This document shows, in pieces, positions 57,001-64,000 of a DNA stretch of 64,000 nt. The notes beneath the pieces were generated by a model. The model was given only the letters and a program-made list of their open reading frames with translations. It made no database searches and was not told the DNA's origin. Position 1 is the stretch's first letter; each line of letters begins with the position of its first letter. The stretch lies in the NCBI GenBank assembly GCA_035079385.1, contig JAVHKY010000054.1, positions 11,075,501 to 11,139,500 of the forward strand, written 5' to 3'. The DNA is from Aspidiotus rigidus (Eukaryota; Arthropoda; Insecta; Hemiptera; Diaspididae). The translations under genes and the position numbers were made by a program.

Positions 57001-60000
57001 ACTCCATTATCTCAAAAACCAGATTGAATGAGGAAAATCCAACGTCATTTTCGAATTCCTCGTTGAAAATTAATGCTCAATCTTCAAAACGAACTCGATT
57101 GAAGTCCATTTTTATCATCGAGGAAAGATTATTCAGTTTCCCAGATCGACGTTCTGGATACCTATACGTCGATTCAACTTTGTACGGCAGTAATTGGCCT
57201 ATTGCTAAGCTCTGAGTCTGATCCATTTAAGGGTATGCTCTACCTAGTCACTCACACGTAGACACACACAAAATATGTATCACATGTTGCGATTTTTGCC
57301 CCGAGATAACTGATTAAATAAAGCATGAAATCTTGAAACTTCGTATTTACGTAGACAAAACTTAGGAAAATACGGCTAATTGGTTCACACGAACTAATTT
57401 TGTTCATTAATTGGAATTCAACGATTCGAAGATGGCCCCTTCAGACGTAAGTTTAAACGTTTCCTGGAGATCATTCAGAATATTTCGCGATCTGTCAACT
57501 AATTAGCCGTATTTTCCTCAACTTCAAGAATAAATTACACCACGTTCCGAATCATTTTGTACATTATTCGATATGTTATATGTGGGCAAAAATCACTAAT
57601 ACCCGCAACACACCATTTTGTGTAATACACGTGTATTTTCTGTGTGTGAGTGACTAGGTAGAGCATACCCTTAAGAATGCCAATTTTTTACGCGCAATAC
57701 ACGTCACGAGTCACGACTGTCCGCCATTTTGACGTTTCTTATCAACTGTGCCCGGTGACGAAATTGGCACTTTTAAATGGATCAGAGTTTAATAAAGCTT
57801 GACTGCTACCATGCAAGCGTTGACCAATCAGAGCATGCTTGTATGTTAGCATTTTGTGAGCTGTACCAGCCTTTAGCGATTCTATGTTCGAGGAATTAAT
57901 GGTTTAGCCCTGCCATACAAATAGTGAAATTGACCTACTTATATCCACATTGAAGATCAGACAAACTGTATCTTCCAGACGATTAGTGCGAGTGTATGAA
58001 TGCTGATAGCGATCAACTAGGTACTATCATACTATGAACGTTGAATAAGTTATATGTCCTAAAATGACCAACAGCCGTATTCTCGAACAAACAGCACTTA
58101 AGAGTCCCAGAAAGTCCCAAAAAAACACTCAATAAGTAACTTCGCGAGGTTACTTACTTAAGTGTTTTTTTGGTTCTCTAAGCAAACTTGAAATTATTTT
58201 GTTTGTTTGAGAATGAATACGACTGCAAATAAAGACATAGCTCATTTGCTGATCAAAGTTCTGGGTGTGGGTCGTTCTCCCTTTGTACGGCAGCAACAGG
58301 TCTAAGCTTTTTAAGGGACCAAATTTATGGAGACATTCGTTCACTTCCGTGACGTCCCCTAGTAACAATCAATAACTGTGAACACCTACTAACAACTGAA
58401 CAGCGGATCTGATAGCGTTTCGGCCGCGTGACGTGAAATTGCTACACTTCAAAAAAAAAAGGGAGTGATTTTTCAGCACGGAAGAAAAAATGGAAAATGC
58501 AACCAAAAAAAAAGTGTTCCCACGGAATTAAAAAGGAGGCACAGATAAATAAAGATTTCACTAGTAAAAATGACGTGTTCCGGAAAAAAAAAACACGTTG
58601 AACGGAATATAATTAAAGTAACTCAATAAAAAAATTTACACTTAATGTGCAACATCATTTTCACAGAAAAATAAAAAGTACAACATATTAATGAAAAAAA
58701 TGTTTTAAAAACATTTTCACTGCACAAGCAGAGCTTGCTTCGCCTTTGCCTGTCTGCCGCGTTTTCTTTTTTGACCCAATTTAATATTTTTAGCCTCGAG
58801 TGGTACTTGAACTTCTTTCCTTCGAATCTGGACGCCAAGCGAATGTTTACATATTCCTCGCTTCAAGTAAATCGGGCAACTGCACGTTACCGTCTGATTG
58901 GGGAATACCTCTACGGTCCATATTTCTAGGCGCCAACTAGTGTACTCTTCGAATGTCTTCCACTTCCCATTCCGTCTCTCGTGTTTTGCAAGCAGAGTAG
59001 AGGAAATCGGTGTCTCTATTTTTGATGACGTGACAAAGTACTGCTTGCAATTCACTGCGTCACGTTCGAGGACGGGCTTATTCGTACTAGCCCATTGGTA
59101 CGCAGAAGTCCATGAAGGAAGAGATACAGACGCAGTGTCGGCGAAGTCCTTGCAATTCACGGATGTCGGATCTCGATCCGTTGACCAATGCCTGACCATG
59201 GTTACTGCACAGGATTATTCATCTCTTAGTGTTCGACCTCCACCTCTCAGGAGTACAATTTTTAGGTTTAAATAGATTAATATTCCGTGCACATGGCATT
59301 CAGGGAGTTTCATTTTTAAATCTGCTACTTTCTTTTTTTTTTCCTAGCTTTGACATTCCGTTCAACTTGATACTTATTTTATTCCGTGCAATTTAATAGG
59401 TACTATCATACTATGAACGTTGAATAAGTTATATGTCCTAAAATGACCAACAGCCGTATTCTCGAACAAACAGCACTTAAGAGTCCCAGAAAGTCCCAAA
59501 AAAACACTCAGTAAGTAACTTCGCGAGGTTACTTACTTAAGTGTTTTTTCGGTTCTCTAAGCAAACTTGAAATTATTTTGTTTGTTTGAGAATGAATACG
59601 ACTGCAAATAAAGACATAGCTCATTTGCTGATCAAAGTTCTGGGTGTGGGTCGTTCTCACTTTGTACGGCAGCAACAGGTCTAAGCTTTTTAAGGGACCA
59701 AATTTATGAAGAAATTCGTTCATTTCCGTGACGTCCCCTAGTAACAATCAATAACTGTGAACACCTACTAACAACTGAACAGCGGATCTGATAGCGTTTC
59801 GGCCGCGTGACGTGAAATTGCTACACTTCAAAAAAAAAACGCTATCGTTTCTGCCACAAAACAGCAGCAGAAATGACACCGTTTTCTTTGAAAAGTGGCA
59901 ATTTATTTACACCACGCGGCTGAAAAGCTGTCAGATCTGCTGTTCAGTTGTTAGTAGGTGTTCACAGTTATTGTTATTCAACTTTGATTTGAAGAATTGA

Positions 60001-61919
60001 AAGAGACAGATACAAGTAAGTTACCTGATTACCTTTGATCATAAAATGACTATATTCCAGTTGTCACCTCCTTCTTCGCTTCACATAAGGTATATTCAAA
60101 AGCTAGTGAGCCTAATATACAATACGCTAGACTGAGAATGGGGACGAAGGTGCAGAGCGAAATAATTATGAAGACATGGAACATGATCTTTATTTATTTG
60201 GCTCCACCCAAAAATTTTTCACTTGAAGCCAAAAGTAAATTAAAAAGGAAAAGGAACACTTTCAAATTAAAATTACCTTATGGCTGCGTCTAGATACCTG
60301 CGTTACTGGATTACTCATTCGTTTTTTTTTCTTCTACAATTCTAGATTTTTTCGATGGATCGAGCGGAAAAATTGTTTTTATTTTATTATCGTTTCTTAT
60401 ATTTAGCAACACTTCTTTCTCCCCATGATTTCATTTTTCATTTACGGGTGGAAAAAATTGTTAGGCGAAGTATGACCCATATTCTAAATAAAAAATCATA
60501 ACTGCGCGTCCCCGATAGGTTAATATGTTGATACGGAGATGGATACGTCGAAGCAGTCGTGACGGCAGGTCTCAACTCTGTACATCCTTGGGGAGACGAA
60601 TGACATCATAAACAATTTCGTCACTCGGAGATAGAAGATGCTGATAGTAATTTTCTTAACCGTTACATCATTCTATTGTTTATGACGTCACTTTTTGCGA
60701 GCAGACCATCACCGCATGGGTGCCTACAATTCTCAAGAGCAACGTGTCATATCTTTCTATTCAAATTAATTTATGTTTGTTCCTGACATAAACTGCATCT
60801 CTTTAACTACTACGAAGAATTAATTCAGGCAAGGTAAATATGTAGGAATCAAAAATTTTAGCCCCTTCTACCGAGAAGATTTCTCAACCAGTCGCTCATG
60901 ATCTGTTACCTACCAATCTACGAATTTGTACAGGTCAAGATTGTCGTTTTGAAGCTCGTATGGTACTTAGGTACGTTCTAAAATTTCTGAATTAAGAACT
61001 CTACCTAATTCAACACCATAGAAACCAGAAATGTAAACTGATTGAACGGATTCATTGATACCTATTATTTTACATCCTAATCCTATCTATTAATAAACAC
61101 CACCATATAGGTAGGTAGGACTTTTATTGCGGCAAATGTTTTAAATCACATTCCATTTTGTTTTTTTGGAGGAAAAAAAAATAATACCTGAATGGGAAGG
61201 TTGTAGCACTCATCGACACAATATTAATAATGAGCTGAGCAGAAACCTATAATTATGGTTATTTAAGCATGTGGGAAATAGAATCGCTACTGTTGAGCGC
61301 TCATCTAAGAAAATGAAAACAGAAAATGGATAATGAAACCGAAAATTGAGCTCGAGACTACTTTGAAATAAAATAATTGTATGAAAATCTCATTTTGTAT
61401 TGAAAAATAAAAGGAAAATAGGCATAGGCTATCATTGCAAAAAATTACGGTATCCCACTGTCACGATACAGGCGATAAAAGAATACTTCGTAGATTTCCT
61501 TTCAGGAAGTGGGGCGTAGGTATACACGACGATGCTCGATTCCATCGATATCCAGGTTTGAAAATGCATAATTCATCATGTTATTACCGGCAAACTCCAT
61601 CGTTCTATTTTTGTAACACTTTTTATACTGTAGACTAGGACTTCTTGAGGTTTGGGAAAACAAATGTCAATCATTCACTCACAACCTTGATAGAAAAATT
61701 TCATATCTTTCTAGAGTTTTCAATATGAAATGTACATGTATACTAGACCTAGAGGAAAGTCTACTTTCTGTGATCTCAAATTTTAATGAAGACTTTATGA
61801 GGGAATTAATTTACAGTGTAACTTCGCAATGATGAAGAAGAAGGGAAAAATATACATACCACAGAATGGCTGACCACTAAATAAAGCACTAAACAAAACT
61901 GTCGCGCAGTTCGCCACAT
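54099..61919 (-). CDS. Spätzle-family cystine-knot cytokine, eight coding exons
   Basis: Coding exons, 5' to 3' on the minus strand: 61919-61860, 56396-56224, 55185-55124, 55048-54856, 54768-54669, 54610-54527, 54450-54335, 54258-54099. Every intron starts GT and ends AG, all phases agree, and the spliced frame is open for 315 residues. The ATG is the first in frame after a TGA. Residues 1-25 look like a signal peptide (QFCLVLYLVVSHSVVCHA). A variable pro-region with NGSS follows. The C-terminal knot domain has PCQRILAGSLCEDDADYP, GTPLCPTQ, DEWKYILQHG, TQVIQIEICANTDGPC, AYRSQCVQKYSFRKLVW and VDEFRVPSCCSCR, matching the Spätzle pattern (FC..YP, W.yi, QKY..rkL, PSCC.C). SVR/NP or NAR/IP are possible maturation sites. 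Spätzle proteins are secreted, processed by serine proteases and bind Toll receptors. Which paralogue is unclear. Intron 1 (5.5 kb) is packed with transposon remnants. Confidence 0.92.
55530..55553. repeat. (CT)n microsatellite
   Basis: About 12 CT units in intron 2 of the Spätzle-like gene. Confidence 0.95.
55697..55826 (+). repeat. Inverted copy of Spätzle-like coding exon 5 with flanking splice sites
   Basis: The plus strand reproduces 54654-54782 of the minus strand: exon 5 with the AG before GGATGCGGCGAGAAC and a GT right after ATACTGAAG. It is placed in intron 2 and points opposite to the gene. Relative to exon 5 it has one base deleted (GAGAATTC for GAGAAATTC) and one base inserted (CTGTAATTTC for CTGTATTTC), so the frame is restored after a changed stretch of about 11 residues (NSNRGTRCNFAP). 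It stays open but cannot be spliced into the same sense transcript. It could form a hairpin with exon 5 in the pre-mRNA. Confidence 0.85.
56721..57190. mobile_element. MITE with TGCCGTACAAA termini, copy 2
   Basis: CTGCCGTACAAAGTTAAATT (56721) is inverted at the right as ATTCAACTTTGTACGGCAG ending at 57190; pairing continues into GACGTAT / ATACGTC. Internally, ATTATCTCAAAAACCAG near 57003 and CTGGTTTTTGAGATAAT near 56944 form a second inverted pair. 470 bp, non-coding, in intron 1 of the Spätzle-like gene. Confidence 0.8.
57231..57670. mobile_element. MITE with TTAA target duplication
   Basis: GGGTATGCTCTACCTAGTCA and CTCACAC at the left are exactly inverted at the right end (57644-57670, ..GAGCATACCC). 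TTAA flanks both ends (57227-57230, 57671-57674). A second inverted pair inside (GGAAAATACGGCTAATT near 57371; AATTAGCCGTATTTTCC near 57500) makes the element a strong foldback. 440 bp, no transposase. A TTAA duplication with GGG/CCC ends is compatible with a piggyBac-type non-autonomous element. Confidence 0.82.
57910..58293. mobile_element. MITE with TGCCGTACAAA termini, copy 3
   Basis: It starts CTGCCATACAAATAGTGAAA and ends CTTTGTACGGCAG. Inside, AAGTAACTTCGCGAGGTTACTT (58135-58156) is a near-perfect palindrome. Its right two-thirds belong to the 442-bp duplication that recurs at 59397. Confidence 0.65.
58018..58460. repeat. Direct duplication, left copy
   Basis: 58018-58460 matches 59397-59839 almost base for base (offset 1379), with few substitutions such as TTTTTTGG/TTTTTCGG and CTCCCTTTG/CTCACTTTG. 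It contains the right part of a TGCCGTACAAA MITE and the left half of an M2 MITE, ending in an A-run at which the MULE-like insert begins. Confidence 0.9.
58475..59390 (-). pseudogene. MULE-type transposase remnant with SWIM finger, copy 2
   Basis: The minus-strand frame 59199-58717 begins MVRHWSTDRDPTSVNCKDFA and includes SWTSAYQWASTNKPVLERD, the SWIM finger CSCPIYLKRGICKHSLGV, and a basic end GQKRKRGRQAKAKQALLVQ, all paralleling the copy at 8.4-9.0 kb. The N-terminal catalytic part is missing. The surrounding DNA has possible terminal inverted repeats (GCACGGAAGAAAAA at about 58477; TTTTATTCCGTGC at about 59377) and a subterminal GTTGAACGGAAT shared by both ends. It is inside intron 1 of the Spätzle-like gene and between two long direct repeats. 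Confidence 0.75.
59397..59839. repeat. Direct duplication, right copy
   Basis: Second copy of 58018-58460. Here it runs on into a complete M2 MITE, so this copy looks like the uninterrupted arrangement and the left copy the one broken at the A-run. Confidence 0.9.
59743..59978. mobile_element. MITE-like element (family M2), copy 2
   Basis: AACTGTGAACACCTACTAAC and AACTGAACAGCGGATCTGA at the left have their inverse at 59918-59978 (CAGATCTGCTGTTCAGTTG, TAGTAGGTGTTCACAGTT). GCCGCGTG and CACGCGGC lie further in. About 236 bp, related to the element at 48515. Confidence 0.8.
59979..61853. other. Remainder of Spätzle-like intron 1
   Basis: No further coding exon was recognised. GACATGGAACATGATCTTTA followed by TTTGGCTCCACCC near 60173-60215 matches 7325-7360 and, inverted, part of R2 copy 1. 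The rest is AT-rich with no repeats noticed. Confidence 0.45.
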
Positions 61920-63328
61920 TTGTAACACATCAAGGTATCTCTTCGTAGCGATTAAATTCTCCGGATTATTTTCCGGTGTTCAGAAATTATACGATTTCAC
62001 AACAACAAAGTTTGCGACGACGATGACCACCGCACGATGACGGAGATAACAAGAACGATAATAGCGCGTGTACGCGGAGCGAACGTAGAACGAACTGAAA
62101 TGATAATTGACATGTAGAATAAATGCACAGGAATAAACTATGTTATGAAAAGTTCGTGTGTATACTTCTGTGATGCAGACTGCTTCGATGACCCTGAAGG
62201 AACCCGGTAATCTTGCTAGGTCTTGGGGTAGTCAGTTAAGTTAATAACCAAATAACTGGATCGTTAAACTAAGTTAAACGCATTAAATATTAGCCTATGT
62301 GTACAAATACAATAGCCTACCTTATTGAATACGAAATTTTTTTTATGTTGGTCAATAGATTCTCGTGGAAATGAGTGGGGTCGATAAATGTACGAACGTG
62401 CGATACTATGCTCATGAATACGAAATCGACAATAATATTTTAATAGCGCTTTAATGAGAATCAAATTTTATATCGAGAAATCATGTTGAGCGAAGTGAAA
62501 TATTTTAGCTCAATTTCCAATAAAAACGAATGAAAATCAAGAAACTTAATTGATCTGTATAATTTTTTTTTTTCGTGGTGGGCAAGCCTGCATGACAGAA
62601 AAACATAGTTCGTACATTGGCTCCCCCATCGCTGAGAAAATGTTTCGAAGTTTATCGCAGCTTTTTGGTTTCTCATTGGTATGATCACGAATCGTGAGTA
62701 AACAAATGGTGGAAATTTGAAAGTTTAAACAAGGAAGAGCCGATTGAGTTTTGATATCATAAGATAGGTATTTGAATCGCGTCTCAAATTAAAATTAGAT
62801 CTCATATTTTCGTCAGACCCCTTTCCTTCCCCTTTATTCATTAATATTTTCAAATTTGATGACCTGTAGAGAAAAAAGCGCAAATTACTTCGTCTCCTAT
62901 AGTTGAAGAAACTTGTTGGGAAATTTTTCGATTTTATTTAAATCGATTTTTTAGTCGATTAATTTGGGTGAAATTTATCAAATCTTCCTTCTTTTAATAA
63001 TTTGATTGAAATTTTATAGCTGCACAATTTTATCCATCAGGACTAGTTTTAATCTCTCCTTTTATGTGTAGCTTGCAAGTTTAAATGTCTTCAACCCTCC
63101 TCAATGATCAAAATTTCTCCCAGTCTTCATCACGACGTATATCTATTATGTAAAGAGAATTAACTTTATTCCTATTTCACCTACGAACTTGGAATTTGTT
63201 TCCATTGTTTTAGCTTGCCTAGGAGAAGGTTTATGCGTAATAAATTTGAAGTTACGAAATCAGGCGAATGGCGTATCTGTATTAATAAAAATACGACCTC
63301 CACCTTTCACTCCTTCCTGAACTGTCCG
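61920..63328. other. Upstream region of the Spätzle-like gene
   Basis: This should hold the promoter and any 5' UTR on the minus strand. A short out-of-frame ATG (CTTGATGTG) lies about ten bases before the start codon. No TATA box or convincing factor-binding site could be assigned, and no other gene was recognised. Confidence 0.4.
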
Positions 63329-64000
63329 ATACAATTTAGCTAAAAAAATAGCTAAAACCGAATATTACGTGTATTCTATTACTATATATTATAAACTATA
63401 GATATAAGCGTAAAATGAATTGCCTAGCAAAATAATACTAAAAACTGTGCCCTTTTCCTCACCGCGATTCATACCTAATTTACCCGATACAATTTAGCTA
63501 AAAAATAGCTAAAACCGAATATTATACGTGCATTCTATTACTGTAGATTTAAACTATAGATATAAGAGTAAAATGAATTACCTAGCAAATTCGAAGAAAA
63601 AAAAAACGATTCAATTCTACATCGAGCATCGAATCTACCTATCTGCGTAAAATGAATTGCTTAGCAAAATAGAAGAAAACAACGATTCAGTCTCACATCG
63701 ATTACCTCGCCTCTTCCAAACGACCGCACCTCAGACTATAGATGTCCAAATTCTCGATAAAAGGTAGCCAACTTTGTTGGATGTAAGGCAAGAGAAAATG
63801 AATTTGACGAAAATTTTCAATGACACCACACAGTACACACATGTGTTCTATGAACATCAGCGTGAAAATGAATTACTCAATAGCAAATTGAAAGAACTCA
63901 ATCGCCCTCTGCATCACATAGGTACCTAATTTACCCGATACAATTAAGCTAAAAAATAGCTAAAGCCTAATATTATAACAGTAACGATCTTCTCTTTGCA
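63329..64000. repeat. Diverged repeat units running off the window end
   Basis: CGATACAATTTAGCTAAAAA, ATAGCTAAAACCGAATATTA, AACTATAGATATAAG and GTAAAATGAATTGCCTAGCA occur in the same order from about 63329 and again from about 63484 (period about 153). Parts recur near 63643 and 63936. The units are unlike the 21.7-kb satellite in sequence. Confidence 0.75.

Noticed and set aside
62918..62927. GGGAAATTTT upstream of the Spätzle-like gene as an NF-kappaB-type site
   Set aside because: It fits a loose consensus only, lies about 1 kb from the ATG, and such decamers are expected by chance in AT-rich DNA.

Overview
The window reads as nuclear DNA of an insect or close arthropod relative. It is AT-rich, almost everything recognisable is a transposable element, introns have GT..AG ends, and the one clearly intact host gene encodes a Spätzle-family cystine-knot cytokine (ligand of Toll receptors). 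Species cannot be fixed from sequence alone. No bacterial, organellar, tRNA or rRNA features were seen.

Layout. 0-3.2 kb: a frameshifted OTU-protease-like remnant and unassigned DNA. 3.2-9.4 kb: copies of a short repeat element named R1 here (TIR-like ends, internal 45-bp minisatellite), a decayed minus-strand Penelope-like element (PLE-A1) split by a 2-kb block of R1 and AT-rich repeats, then a MULE-type transposase remnant with a SWIM finger. 10.7-11.1 kb: weak S1 serine-protease remnant. 12.1-18.5 kb: a nested PLE cluster. PLE-A2 (minus) carries an inverted partial copy of its own 3' end and was hit by PLE-B1 and by R1. 21.7-23.3 kb: a satellite of about 153 bp period. 26.2-30.1 kb: PLE-C and PLE-D. 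30.3-31.6 kb: BTB/BACK/kelch pseudogene. 31.9-44.6 kb: PLE-E (split by element R2), PLE-F/H (split by PLE-B2 with an 11-bp target duplication), the divergent PLE-G, and fragments. 46.9-53.6 kb: foldback and MITE-like elements, including a small one enclosing a hammerhead-like motif. 54.1-61.9 kb: the eight-coding-exon Spätzle-like gene on the minus strand. Its first intron holds several MITEs and a second MULE remnant; its second intron holds an inverted copy of its own fifth coding exon. 63.3-64.0 kb: diverged repeats.

The PLEs encode a reverse transcriptase (YVDD catalytic box) followed by a C-terminal GIY-YIG endonuclease. Every copy here has stops, frameshifts, deletions or insertions, so none looks autonomous. 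Empty-site comparisons between copies give exact boundaries for R1 and good boundaries for PLE-B1 and PLE-B2. The Spätzle-like gene stays open across all seven splice junctions and encodes 315 residues with a signal peptide and nine C-terminal-domain cysteines.
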